64,000 bases of DNA. Origin: Halalkalibacillus halophilus DSM 18494 (GTDB lineage: Bacteria; Bacillota; Bacilli; Bacillales; Alkalibacillaceae). Below, in pieces: positions 24,559-32,330 of this stretch. Below the pieces are notes generated by a model, which did not search any database, had not been told where the DNA came from, and saw nothing but the letters and a program-made list of their open reading frames with translations. The position numbers were made by a program, and so were the translations under genes. Numbering within the stretch: position 1 is the first letter of the stretch; each line of letters opens with the position of its first letter. Where the stretch lies: contig NZ_AUHI01000012.1 in assembly GCF_000423105.1 (NCBI RefSeq), forward strand, positions 1-64,000, read 5' to 3'.

Positions 24559-25839
24559 TTATAATTTCTCAATGTCGAATCGTGAACCTAGCAGTGCCCA
24601 GTTTTGAGGGAAAGCGAGCCCTAGTTTCCAATAACTAATTCCTTTTAAGCCAAGCTCTTCAATGAGATCAAATTTAGCTTGGATCGATCTTGCATCTTCA
24701 AACCAAACTTCGTGCTGCTGTTGTTCGTCATCGTAGTAAAAAAAGTAAGGTGCTTGGGCTTCCTCATCATATTCAATCGCTTGTTGATTATCCCTAGCAA
24801 TTCGAATGGCTTGATTGGGGCTAATTGCGGTTGCGAATTCGCCACCTTCTACAAAAGGTAGTGTCCAATCGTAACCGTATAAATTTTGGCCTAATAGGAT
24901 TTTGTCTGCAGGCATTTCTGATAGTGCATATTCCACCACTTCTCTTACTGGACCAATTGGAGAAACAGCCATTGGTGGCCCTCCACTATACCCCCATTCG
25001 TAGGTCATTAAGACAACAAAATCAGCAATTTCCCCGTGTGCCGCATAGTCATGCGCTTCATACCAAGCCCCAACCTGTTCCGCGCTAAGTTTTGGTGCTA
25101 AAGCAGTTGATAATAAGAGGCCTTGGTCTTGAAATCTTGCTTTTGCTTTACGTAAAAATTGATTGTAAGCCTCTCGGGTGTCTGGTGGAAGAAACTCAAA
25201 ATCAAAATGAATATCTTTATAGCCGATCGCTTGAGCTACTCGAATAATTTCATCTAACATGGTGTTTTGGACTGTTTCATCTGTTAGGATAATTCGTCCT
25301 AAATCTTGACTGAAACTTCCCTCTTCTAAGTTAGTGACTACCATCATAAGCGATGCGTTATTCGCAGTGGCAATCTCAGGTAATTCACCTAATGGAGGGC
25401 CGTTCAAAGTGCCATCCCGATTAACTTGATAACTAAACGGGGCAAGATATGTTAAAAGTGGAGTTCTTGCGCGAGCTGATTGTGTAAGGACAGCACTTAC
25501 TTCCCCACCAGTAGGTTCTATATAAGCATTGGTGGTAATCGCCCGCTTTGGCACAGTAGGTATTTGTAATTCTTGCCCGACCTGAAGTGGAACATCTAAA
25601 CTAAGGTCATTATAAGCTGCCAATTCTTCATAAGGGATATTCAATTTTTGTGCAATGGAATAATAACTATCCCCTTGTTGGACGGTATATGTTTCAATTG
25701 GAATAACTAGTGTTTGACCGATCACTAAATCTTCTGGTTGTTCTAATTGGTTTACAGAAATAATAGTATCAACAGGAACTTGGTACTGACTTGAAATATC
25801 ATAGATTGAGTCCCCTTGCGCAACAACGTGTATAAGCAA
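24559..25839 (-). CDS. yaaH: Spore cortex/germination glycosidase YaaH (SleL-like)
   Basis: A 426-residue protein with two N-terminal LysM peptidoglycan-binding repeats (about 2-47 and 51-95) and a GH18 domain from about 105 to the end. The catalytic glutamate is in HFDFEFLPP. YaaH/SleL acts as an N-acetylglucosaminidase on cortex fragments during germination and is spore-associated. Length and order match B. subtilis, where yaaH also precedes tadA. A sigma-E-like promoter lies upstream. No signal peptide, as usual for coat-targeted YaaH. Confidence 0.94.
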   Translation of the reverse strand: MLIHVVAQGDSIYDISSQYQVPVDTIISVNQLEQPEDLVIGQTLVIPIETYTVQQGDSYYSIAQKLNIPYEELAAYNDLSLDVPLQVGQELQIPTVPKRAITTNAYIEPTGGEVSAVLTQSARARTPLLTYLAPFSYQVNRDGTLNGPPLGELPEIATANNASLMMVVTNLEEGSFSQDLGRIILTDETVQNTMLDEIIRVAQAIGYKDIHFDFEFLPPDTREAYNQFLRKAKARFQDQGLLLSTALAPKLSAEQVGAWYEAHDYAAHGEIADFVVLMTYEWGYSGGPPMAVSPIGPVREVVEYALSEMPADKILLGQNLYGYDWTLPFVEGGEFATAISPNQAIRIARDNQQAIEYDEEAQAPYFFYYDDEQQQHEVWFEDARSIQAKFDLIEELGLKGISYWKLGLAFPQNWALLGSRFDIEKL

Positions 25840-25880
25840 TCTGCATACTCCTTTCGATTTTACAAAAGCTTTCTAAAAGT

Positions 25881-25909
25881 ATCCTATGACAGAAGGTGGT
25901 CTGTTATGA
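25881..25909 (-). promoter_or_regulatory. Sigma-E-like promoter of yaaH
   Basis: On the minus strand TCATAAC (25903-25909) and CATAGGAT (25881-25888) are 14 bp apart, fitting the mother-cell sigma-E pattern. B. subtilis yaaH belongs to that regulon. Confidence 0.5.
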
Positions 25910-25944
25910 TAAGGGTATTAGGAATGCGTAAAGAGGTGCCAAAA

Positions 25945-26409
25945 ATGGATGACCAGTATTATATGTCTAAGGCTTTAGAGGAAGCTGAGAAAGCGAAACA
26001 GTTGAATGAAGTCCCAATCGGAGCAGTAATCGTTTATAAAGACACAGTCATTGCTTCGGGTTATAATAGAAGAGAGACAGAACAATTCAGTGCTGCTCAT
26101 GCAGAAATGATTGCGATTAAGGAAGCGAACGAAGTTATAGGCAGTTGGCGATTGGAAGAATGTACACTGTATGTCACCTTGGAACCTTGCCCAATGTGTG
26201 CAGGTGCCATTGTGCAAGCTAGGATTCCGCGTGTTGTATATGGAGCACCTGACCCAAAAGCTGGTTGTGCAGGAACACTAATGAACCTATTAGAAGAACC
26301 AAGGTTCAACCATCAAGTGGAAGTAGTTGCAGGAGTTCAAGAGCAAGCATGTGCTATGTTATTGAAGAACTTTTTCCGTGAACTAAGAGCAAAGAAAAAA
26401 TTAGATTAA
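25945..26409 (+). CDS. tadA: tRNA adenosine(34) deaminase
   Basis: A 154-residue deaminase that turns adenosine at position 34 of tRNA-Arg(ACG) into inosine. The zinc/catalytic HAE (H52, E54) and PCPMC (C82, C85) motifs are intact. ATG 25945 has AAGAGGTG 7 nt upstream and gives a normal-length protein starting DDQYYMSKALEEA; the longer open frame back to 25816 would run antisense into the yaaH start and is not used. It stands divergent to yaaH and upstream of the SRP RNA, as in B. subtilis. Confidence 0.95.
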   Translation: MDDQYYMSKALEEAEKAKQLNEVPIGAVIVYKDTVIASGYNRRETEQFSAAHAEMIAIKEANEVIGSWRLEECTLYVTLEPCPMCAGAIVQARIPRVVYGAPDPKAGCAGTLMNLLEEPRFNHQVEVVAGVQEQACAMLLKNFFRELRAKKKLD

Positions 26410-26427
26410 TTTGCTAACGACTCATCA

Positions 26428-26456
26428 TTGCATTTTAAGTAAAAAAATAATATACT
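26428..26456 (+). promoter_or_regulatory. Sigma-A promoter of SRP RNA
   Basis: TTGCAT (26428-26433) and TATACT (26451-26456) are 17 bp apart, about 48 nt before the mature RNA. This fits a processed precursor as known in B. subtilis. Confidence 0.7.
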
Positions 26457-26510
26457 ATTAAATGCGTCAAAAAAAGGCGCGTAATAAAATGATTGATAAC
26501 ACTTGCCGTG

Positions 26511-26777
26511 CTAGGCGGGGAGGTAGCGGTGCCCTGTAACCCACAATCCGCTATAGTGGGACTGAATTCCCGGCCCAGGTAAAGTAACCTTAAGGTCTGC
26601 CGTAAGTGAATCGTGTTGACGTTCGGGTCCTGCGCAACGAGAACCCGTAAATCCTGTCAGGTCCGGAAGGAAGCAGCAGTAAGCGGCCACTCTTGTGTGA
26701 CGCAGGGTTACCTGAACCGAGCGAGGATCTTACGTAACGCTTATGGGTTATTTTGTCGAAGCCGGGTGCACGGCGTA
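26511..26777 (+). ncRNA. scr: Signal recognition particle RNA (large, Alu-containing)
   Basis: The 5' CTTGCCGTGC pairs with 3' GCACGGC, closing a molecule of about 267 nt, the length of the Bacillus scRNA. The highly conserved domain IV loop GGTCCGGAAGGAAGCAGC is present at about 26660-26677. The 5' GCGGGGAGGTAGCGGTGCCC gives the Alu domain. It binds Ffh (and HBsu in bacilli) for membrane protein targeting. Its place between tadA and dnaX is conserved. Exact ends are estimated from pairing. Confidence 0.95.
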
Positions 26778-26785
26778 CATAATGT

Positions 26786-26825
26786 AAAAGAAATCACCTT
26801 TGATCAAAGGTGATTTCTTTTTTTA
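26786..26825 (+). terminator. Terminator of SRP RNA
   Basis: AAAGAAATCACCTTT / AAAGGTGATTTCTTT with a GATC loop and a long T-run. Confidence 0.93.
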
Positions 26826-26837
26826 GTTTATATAACA

Positions 26838-26999
26838 ACATCTTATATCCAGAAAACTAACAAGATATCCAGAAAACTAAGCTCATATCCACGACAATCC
26901 ATAGATATCCAGAAAAGTGAGCTGGATATCCAGAATGCTCGGACTTATATCCATAATTCTAAGGCTATATCCACAAAACTATAAGGATATCCAGAAATC
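26838..26999 (-). repeat. Eight-unit TGGATA element, copy C (inverted)
   Basis: TATCCA words on the plus strand start at 26846, 26866, 26886, 26906, 26927, 26948, 26968 and 26988. Read on the minus strand the steps are 20, 20, 21, 21, 20, 20 and 20 bp, as in copies A and B. This copy is the most regular: all eight words are TGGATAT on the minus strand. It follows the SRP RNA terminator and precedes the dnaX promoter by about 50 bp. Confidence 0.88.
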
Positions 27000-27050
27000 A
27001 AACAGCATCCCCCTCCCATCATCTAATTTTTATAGCATGATTAATTCATT

Positions 27051-27080
27051 TTGAAATAGCGCGCGCATATCGGTTATAAT
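27051..27080 (+). promoter_or_regulatory. Sigma-A promoter of dnaX
   Basis: TTGAAA (27051-27056) and TATAAT (27075-27080) with 18-bp spacing, 30 bp before the dnaX start. Confidence 0.65.
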
Positions 27081-27110
27081 AGATTAGAGAAGGTAAAGGA
27101 GCTAACGTCT

Positions 27111-28817
27111 ATGGCATATCAAGCATTATACAGAGTTTGGCGGCCCCAAAGATTTGAGGACGTTGTCGGACAAATACATATTACACGAACGCTACAAAAT
27201 GCGATTGAACAATCAAAAGTGGCGCATGCGTATCTTTTTACTGGGCCTCGAGGTACTGGTAAAACAAGTGCTGCGAAAATCTTCGCGAAGGCGATTAACT
27301 GTGAAAATAAACCAGTAAAGGAACCTTGCGGAGAATGTGATGCTTGTCGAGGCATTCAGGATGGAACAGTCTCGGATTTAATTGAAATAGATGCTGCATC
27401 CAATAACGGTGTAGATGATATTCGAGAAGTTCGAGATAAAGTGAAATACGCTCCTACTTCCGTTTCCTATAAAGTGTATATTATCGATGAGGTTCATATG
27501 CTTTCAACGGGTGCTTTTAATGCCTTATTAAAAACATTGGAAGAACCACCAGAACATGTTATTTTTATTCTAGCAACGACAGAGCCACATAAAATACCAT
27601 TAACGATCATTTCTCGTTGCCAAAGATTTGATTTTAAACGGATCAATCAACAGGCAATAGTGGACCGCATGAAACATATTCTAGATGACCAAGGAATTAA
27701 ATATGAAGAAAATGCGATTATTCATGTAGGGTTAGCTGCTGAGGGCGGTATGCGTGATGCGTTAAGCCTATTAGACCAGGCGATTGCCTATAGTGAAGAC
27801 GATCAAATCCATTTAGATGATGTGCTAGCAGTGACTGGATCGATAGCCCAGGGGCAACTATTAACCATGATCGATGCCTTAAAGGATAAGCGGGCAAAAG
27901 AAGCATTACAACAGCTTGATGAACTCTTGCAAGCAGGCAAGGACCCTAGTCGGTTTGTATTTGATTTTATACATTTCTTGCGCGACATTTTAATGTATAA
28001 TAGTGCTGATGGTATGGAAGAGGCATTAGTTCGGGCCATTCCTGATCAACAGTTTCACGAAACAAGGTCGAAGGTGGATCCTGACTGGTTAGAACAAGCG
28101 ATTAGTATCCTTAATCAAACACAACAAGAAATGAAATGGACAAACAGCCCTAAAATCTTAGTAGAATTAGCTTTGTTGAATATGCAGGAAATCGATCAAG
28201 AAAAGGTAGAAGCACCAGCTGCGTCAGCCCCTTCTCCTGAACTAATGCAACAAATTGCATATCTAGAAAAAGAACTCAAAGCATTAAAAGAACAAGGGGT
28301 GGCTATGCCTACGGAACAACCTGTCCAAGAACAGCGGCCACGGGCAAATTCTAATCGGCAAAGTAGCTACCGAACACCACATGAGAAAGTTCGTCACACC
28401 TTATCAGAAGCGACGAAAGAGGATGTTTCACATGTGAAAACAAATTGGGCTTCCTTCATGGAAGGTCTGAAAAAGACAAGTGCGCCTGCACATGCTAAAC
28501 TGGTAAATAGCACTCCGCGTGCAGCTTCTTCCAGGTCGCTCATCTTGTCCTTTAAGTATGAGATTCATTGCTCTTTGGTAATGGAAAATCAAGAAATGAT
28601 TGAAACGCTATTATCTGAGTTCATTGGAAAAAGGCTTACGATTATTCCTGTCCCGGATCAAGAATGGGATAGCATTCGCGAAGATTTTCTTAATCAACAA
28701 CCTGAAGAAGTAGAACAAACAGATGAGCAAGTTCAACAAGAGCAAGAAGAAGACCAGTTAGTGTCGGAAGCAAAGAAATTAGTAGGCGAAGACCTATTAG
28801 AAATAAAAGATTCTTAA
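27111..28817 (+). CDS. dnaX: DNA polymerase III subunit gamma/tau
   Basis: A 568-residue clamp-loader ATPase subunit. The P-loop GPRGTGKTS, a four-cysteine zinc module (C in INCENK, EPCGECDAC), Walker B IIDEVHML and the sensor SRC motif lie in the first 180 residues. Domain III follows to about 360, then a proline/glutamine-rich linker, a C-terminal polymerase-binding region, and an acidic glutamine-rich tail. It is the first gene of dnaX-yaaK-recR. I did not find an obvious slippery heptamer for a programmed gamma frameshift. Confidence 0.96.
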   Translation: MAYQALYRVWRPQRFEDVVGQIHITRTLQNAIEQSKVAHAYLFTGPRGTGKTSAAKIFAKAINCENKPVKEPCGECDACRGIQDGTVSDLIEIDAASNNGVDDIREVRDKVKYAPTSVSYKVYIIDEVHMLSTGAFNALLKTLEEPPEHVIFILATTEPHKIPLTIISRCQRFDFKRINQQAIVDRMKHILDDQGIKYEENAIIHVGLAAEGGMRDALSLLDQAIAYSEDDQIHLDDVLAVTGSIAQGQLLTMIDALKDKRAKEALQQLDELLQAGKDPSRFVFDFIHFLRDILMYNSADGMEEALVRAIPDQQFHETRSKVDPDWLEQAISILNQTQQEMKWTNSPKILVELALLNMQEIDQEKVEAPAASAPSPELMQQIAYLEKELKALKEQGVAMPTEQPVQEQRPRANSNRQSSYRTPHEKVRHTLSEATKEDVSHVKTNWASFMEGLKKTSAPAHAKLVNSTPRAASSRSLILSFKYEIHCSLVMENQEMIETLLSEFIGKRLTIIPVPDQEWDSIREDFLNQQPEEVEQTDEQVQQEQEEDQLVSEAKKLVGEDLLEIKDS

Positions 28818-28829
28818 GGAGGATTTACA

Positions 28830-29150
28830 ATGAAAGGTCAAGGAAACATGAATAACATGATGAAACAAATGCAGAAGATGCAAAAGAAAATGATGGCAGC
28901 TCAAGAAGAACTACATGAAATGAGCTTTGAAGCTACTGCTGGTGGCGGAATGGTTAAAGTGATTGCAAGTGGTAAGAAAGAAATCACAGACGTAGTCATT
29001 AATGAAGAAGTAGTAGACCCAGACGATGTAGAAATGCTACAAGACTTAATCATTGCTGCAACAAATGATGTATTAAAGCAAGTTGAAGATACTACGAATG
29101 ACCGTATGGGTGAATTCACGAAGGGTATGAATATGCCTGGAATGTTTTAG
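28830..29150 (+). CDS. yaaK: YbaB/EbfC family nucleoid-associated protein
   Basis: A 106-residue YbaB/EbfC-type DNA-binding protein. The N-terminus is methionine, glutamine and lysine-rich (NMNNMMKQMQKMQKKMM), the central strand region has TAGGGMVKV, and the C-terminus ends MNMPGMF, all as in B. subtilis YaaK. It lies 12 bp after dnaX and just before recR, the universal arrangement for this gene. RBS AAGGAGG. Confidence 0.95.
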   Translation: MKGQGNMNNMMKQMQKMQKKMMAAQEELHEMSFEATAGGGMVKVIASGKKEITDVVINEEVVDPDDVEMLQDLIIAATNDVLKQVEDTTNDRMGEFTKGMNMPGMF

Positions 29151-29161
29151 GAGGCATGTCG

Positions 29162-29758
29162 ATGTATTATCCAGAACCGATATCAAAGCTGATCGATAGC
29201 TTTACAAAATTGCCAGGCATTGGTCCGAAAACAGCCGCTCGCCTGGCTTTTTTCGTGCTAGAAATGAAAGAAGATGATGTGCTAGATTTCGCAAAATCAC
29301 TAGTAAATGCGAAACGAGAATTAACACATTGCACCACATGTGGCCATATTACCGATCGAGATCCATGTAGCATTTGTAGCGATGAAAGTAGAGATGGTTC
29401 GCTAATTTGCGTGGTAGAGGATCCAAAAGACGTGATTGCAATGGAGAAAATGAAAGATTTCCAAGGTAAATATCATGTCCTTCACGGAACGATTTCTCCA
29501 ATGGATGGAATCGGACCGGAAGATATAAATGTTTCCTCTTTAATAGAACGCCTTAAAGATGAAAAAGTGGAAGAATTAATTCTTGCTACGAATCCGAATG
29601 TAGAAGGAGAAGCAACTTCCATGTACATTTCAAGACTCGTAAAACCATCTGGCATACGCATTACACGTATTGCGCATGGATTACCGATGGGCGGAGATTT
29701 AGAATATGCCGATGAGGTCACTCTTTCTAAAGCGATGGAAGGCCGTCGAGACGTTTAA
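29162..29758 (+). CDS. recR: Recombination mediator RecR
   Basis: A 198-residue protein that with RecO and RecF loads RecA at gaps. A helix-hairpin-helix (KLPGIGPKTAARLAF) is followed by a C4 zinc finger (C57, C60, C69, C72), a Toprim domain (about 80-175) and the C-terminal HGLPMGGDLEYADEVTL. ATG 29162 sits 7 nt from AGGAGG and gives the B. subtilis length of 198; ATG 29156 is too near the ribosome site. Confidence 0.95.
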   Translation: MYYPEPISKLIDSFTKLPGIGPKTAARLAFFVLEMKEDDVLDFAKSLVNAKRELTHCTTCGHITDRDPCSICSDESRDGSLICVVEDPKDVIAMEKMKDFQGKYHVLHGTISPMDGIGPEDINVSSLIERLKDEKVEELILATNPNVEGEATSMYISRLVKPSGIRITRIAHGLPMGGDLEYADEVTLSKAMEGRRDV

Positions 29759-29775
29759 CAAAAAATAAATAACTA

Positions 29776-29804
29776 ACATGAACCCCTTCTTGCTTGCATA
29801 TGTA
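29776..29804 (+). promoter_or_regulatory. Sigma-E-like promoter of bofA
   Basis: ACATGAA (29776-29782) and CATATGTA (29797-29804) are 14 bp apart. The predicted start, near 29811, falls in the loop of the recR terminator. B. subtilis bofA is transcribed by sigma-E. Confidence 0.45.
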
Positions 29805-29834
29805 TTAGTAGGACAAGCGAAAGGGGTTTTATTT
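29781..29834 (+). terminator. recR operon terminator overlapping the bofA ribosome site
   Basis: AACCCCTT (29781-29788) pairs with AAGGGGTT (29821-29828), and GCTTG (29792-29796) with CAAGC (29814-29818), around a 17-nt loop; TTTTATTT follows. The AAGGGG in the 3' arm is also the only Shine-Dalgarno sequence for bofA, 8 nt before its ATG. Confidence 0.7.
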
Positions 29835-30101
29835 ATGGATCCTATGGTAATTATTTTAGCTTCAGTAGCAATAATCATTTTATTACTATTTTACGGACCA
29901 CCAATTCAGTTGCTTTCATGGACTTCTAAAGGAGTGATGAAGCTCGTTATTGGCGGGGTACTGATATTTGTAGTAAATGTAGTTGGTTCTATGTTTGGAC
30001 TGCATATTCCTATTAATTTATTCACAGCAGTAATAGCAGGATTCCTTGGTATTTTCGGTATTGGTTCCTTAGTTGCCATTCATCTGTTTATCCTTCCATA
30101 A
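29835..30101 (+). CDS. bofA: Pro-sigma-K processing inhibitor BofA
   Basis: An 88-residue integral membrane protein with two or three hydrophobic segments (about 3-20, 33-52, 57-85). In the mother cell it holds the SpoIVFB protease inactive until the forespore signal arrives, delaying sigma-K. ATG 29835 (MDPMVIILASV) gives the usual length; the upstream in-frame ATG 29778 would encode the terminator stem. Its ribosome site is buried in the recR terminator hairpin. It is followed by gin as in B. subtilis. Confidence 0.92.
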   Translation: MDPMVIILASVAIIILLLFYGPPIQLLSWTSKGVMKLVIGGVLIFVVNVVGSMFGLHIPINLFTAVIAGFLGIFGIGSLVAIHLFILP

Positions 30102-30111
30102 CGTATGTGAA

Positions 30112-30141
30112 AACTTCGCCAAAATTGTGCGAAGTTTTTTT
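30112..30141 (+). terminator. Terminator of bofA
   Basis: AACTTCGC / GCGAAGTT stem (30112-30119, 30129-30136) followed by seven T. Confidence 0.9.
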
Positions 30142-30170
30142 GTATATAAATCTAGTAATCTGGTCATACT
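30142..30170 (+). promoter_or_regulatory. Sigma-F-like promoter of gin
   Basis: GTATA (30142-30146) and GGTCATACT (30162-30170) are 15 bp apart and match the forespore consensus GYATA-N15-GGNNANNNT. gin (csfB) is a sigma-F gene in B. subtilis. Confidence 0.7.
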
Positions 30171-30189
30171 AGTAATGGAGGTGGGGATG

Positions 30190-30378
30190 ATGGGTGAACA
30201 AACAACAACCTGTTGCCAGATTTGTGAGAATTGGAAAGGTAATGGATTTTATCTATTAGATGCATTCATTTGTAAAGATTGTGAGCATTTAATGGTAAAC
30301 ACATCACCTGATCAAGAAATATACTCTTATTTTATTGAAAGATTAAAAGAGCGTAGAATGCATAGTTACTTGATGTAA
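30190..30378 (+). CDS. csfB: Anti-sigma-G factor Gin (CsfB)
   Basis: A 62-residue zinc protein with two CxxC knuckles, C9-C12 (CQIC) and C28-C31 (CKDC), the pattern of Gin. It binds sigma-G, and in B. subtilis also sigma-E, to stop premature activity. ATG 30190 lies 6 nt after GGAGGTG; ATG 30187 is too close. It is preceded by a sigma-F-like promoter and followed by its own terminator. The gene is small but size, zinc pattern, position after bofA and promoter all agree. Confidence 0.9.
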   Translation: MGEQTTTCCQICENWKGNGFYLLDAFICKDCEHLMVNTSPDQEIYSYFIERLKERRMHSYLM

Positions 30379-30396
30379 TATAAGTGATTTATTTTA

Positions 30397-30432
30397 AAAT
30401 GCTACCTACTTCATCGTAGGAGCATTTTTATT
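30397..30432 (+). terminator. Terminator of gin
   Basis: AAATGCTACCTAC / GTAGGAGCATTT hairpin followed by TTTATT. Confidence 0.85.
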
Positions 30433-30463
30433 CCTTTTAAAGAACCGAAGTTTGGTTCATATG

Positions 30464-30496
30464 TTGACATTGATAATCATTATCAATTAGTATAAT
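30464..30496 (+). promoter_or_regulatory. Promoter with a perfect Fur box
   Basis: TGATAATCATTATCA (30471-30485) is the exact 7-1-7 Fur box of bacilli. It lies between TTGACA (30464-30469) and the -10 region; TATAAT is at 30491-30496, or TAGTAT at 30488-30493 with 18-bp spacing. Iron repression of the next gene is expected. Confidence 0.85.
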
Positions 30497-30574
30497 AGGT
30501 AGAAAATATTCGGGTTTTGGTTTCATTTATTAAATCCATGGAATATCAGGTGAATTTAAAAGGAGTTATATATA

Positions 30575-31129
30575 ATGATAAAAACAAAGTCAGATTTAGT
30601 GAGAACTATTCGAGAGCGTCGATCGATAAAAAGTGGGTATACGGATAAAGCCGTACCTCAAGAACTAATTCAAGAATTGTTAAACCACGCTATATGGGCA
30701 CCGACCCATGGCGTAAGAGAGCCTTGGCGGTTTATTTTTGTGCCAACTGATCAGAAAGATATATTTGTTGATCGCTTAGTGGAAACTTTCCCTGAAGACA
30801 TGCAGGAGAATCGACGTAACTATTTTAGTCAGCCAGCCGCTTTTTTAATTGTTATTATGAAAGAAGAACCTGAACAAAAGAAGTGGGAAGAGAACTTCGG
30901 TGCAGTAAGTTCAATGATTCAGAATTTCCAGCTGCTTGCTTGGGAAGAGGAATTAGGTGTTGTGTGGAAAACGAACCCACATATATATGAACCAAAAGTT
31001 AGATCACTTCTAGGAGTTGAAGAGGACGAAAAAATCGCGGGATTCATTCATATGGGGTATTTTGAGGAAGCACCGCCTGCGAAGGAACGCTCTGCATTAG
31101 ATCAGAAATTCACCGTTTATCAAGGTTAA
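30575..31129 (+). CDS. Fur-controlled nitroreductase family protein (YfhC-like)
   Basis: A 184-residue FMN-dependent nitroreductase-fold oxidoreductase. The N-terminal RERRSIKSGYTDKAVP and the flavin-contact segments WAPTHGVREPWRF and AGFIHMGYFEEAP are typical. The perfect Fur box links it to iron. In B. subtilis the related YfhC lies with siderophore-uptake genes under Fur, so reduction of a ferric chelate or a redox role in iron starvation is plausible; this is inference. RBS AAGGAG, single-gene unit. Confidence 0.88.
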   Translation: MIKTKSDLVRTIRERRSIKSGYTDKAVPQELIQELLNHAIWAPTHGVREPWRFIFVPTDQKDIFVDRLVETFPEDMQENRRNYFSQPAAFLIVIMKEEPEQKKWEENFGAVSSMIQNFQLLAWEEELGVVWKTNPHIYEPKVRSLLGVEEDEKIAGFIHMGYFEEAPPAKERSALDQKFTVYQG

Positions 31130-31143
31130 CTAATTTAAAGAAA

Positions 31144-31175
31144 AATCCTTTCCCCATCCTTTTGGGGGAAGGATT
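31144..31175 (-). terminator. Hairpin between nitroreductase and murB
   Basis: ATCCTTTCCCC / GGGGGAAGGAT. The A-run on the left means T-rich RNA only on the minus strand, so it is a second terminator behind murB; on the plus strand only a loose AT-rich tail follows. Confidence 0.6.
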
Positions 31176-31201
31176 ATAATAATTTTATAGAAATTGAATA
31201 T

Positions 31202-31235
31202 AAAAAACGCTCAGAAAGTCTTCTAAGCGTTTTTC
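31202..31235 (-). terminator. Terminator of murB (bidirectional)
   Basis: AAAAAACGCTCAGAA / TTCTAAGCGTTTTT, with A and T runs on both flanks, immediately after the murB stop. Confidence 0.88.
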
Positions 31236-31238
31236 CAA

Positions 31239-32165
31239 TTATTGATTGTGGTTATCATCACCTAATATACGCACTTCTCGCTCTAAATCCACGCCAAACT
31301 TCTCTTTAACCGTTCGCTGGACCATTTCAATCACTTGTATATATTCTGTTGCTGTCGCGCCGTTTTTATTTACAATGAACCCAGCGTGTTTGGTCGACAC
31401 TTCTGCTCCACCAATGCCTTTTCCTTGTAGGTCACTATCTTGTATAAGCTTTCCTGCGAAATATCCAGGAGGGCGTTTAAATACGCTACCACAAGATGGG
31501 TATTCGAGTGGCTGCTTGGATTCTCTTTTATGAGTTAAATCATCCATAACTGCTTTGATTTCTTCGTAGTTACCAGGTTTCAATTCGAACCGAGCTTCTA
31601 GAACAATATAACCTTTTTCAGGAATGTTACTTTGACGGTATTCTAAGTCTAATTCCGATGCTTTTAGCGTTCTAAGATTTCCTTCTCGGTCTACTACGAC
31701 TGCTTCTACCAGTACATCTTTCACTTCGCCACCGTATGCACCTGCATTCATAAATAAAGCGCCGCCGACTGTGCCGGGGATTCCACATGCGAATTCTAAC
31801 CCGGATAATCGATCGTCTAGTGCTTTTCTAGAAGCATCTATGATTCTTGCACCGCTCTGAGCAACTAGTGTGTGGTCATCGACGGAAATATCGTCCAACT
31901 GTTTCAAACTCAAAACAATCCCGCGAATTCCACCATCGCGTACGATTAAGTTTGAGCCATTTCCTAACAATGTAAACTTGACGTCAGAAGCGTTTGCAAG
32001 TTTAACGACTTCTTCTACAGCTTGATACGTAACTGGGGTCACGAAGTAGTCCGCTTTTCCTCCAAGTTTTGTGTAGGTATGATTATTTAACGGTTCATCG
32101 ACTAAGACAAAGTCTTCTCCTACTAATGTACATAGCTTTTGATATATAGATTCATTTGTTGTCAT
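31239..32165 (-). CDS. murB: UDP-N-acetylenolpyruvoylglucosamine reductase
   Basis: A 308-residue FAD enzyme that reduces UDP-GlcNAc-enolpyruvate to UDP-MurNAc. The FAD-binding LLGNGSNLIVRDGG and GIPGTVGGALFMNAGAYGGE motifs and the type II active-site segment YPSCGSVFKRP are present. ATG 32165 is spaced normally from AAAGGTGA; the GTG at 32174 lies in that site. It is transcribed against its neighbours, away from any division cluster, so a second copy elsewhere is possible. Confidence 0.94.
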   Translation of the reverse strand: MTTNESIYQKLCTLVGEDFVLVDEPLNNHTYTKLGGKADYFVTPVTYQAVEEVVKLANASDVKFTLLGNGSNLIVRDGGIRGIVLSLKQLDDISVDDHTLVAQSGARIIDASRKALDDRLSGLEFACGIPGTVGGALFMNAGAYGGEVKDVLVEAVVVDREGNLRTLKASELDLEYRQSNIPEKGYIVLEARFELKPGNYEEIKAVMDDLTHKRESKQPLEYPSCGSVFKRPPGYFAGKLIQDSDLQGKGIGGAEVSTKHAGFIVNKNGATATEYIQVIEMVQRTVKEKFGVDLEREVRILGDDNHNQ

Positions 32166-32330
32166 ACATTTCACCTTTTTCTTCTATAAGAAACATTCGT
32201 TTTCTTATTTATATACGTCATTATTCTAACACGGTTCTTCGTGTACGTCATTCTTCCTTTTAAACTAGCCGAATAGTTGGCTCATCCTTTATGATAATAG
32301 ATAGAAGAATTTAATAAAGGGTTGAGACTT

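Noticed and set aside
26613..26813. Plus-strand ORF of 66 codons
   Set aside because: It lies inside the SRP RNA and its terminator.
27111..28817. Programmed frameshift in dnaX producing gamma
   Set aside because: I found no clear slippery heptamer followed by a hairpin; the tau-length frame is uninterrupted.
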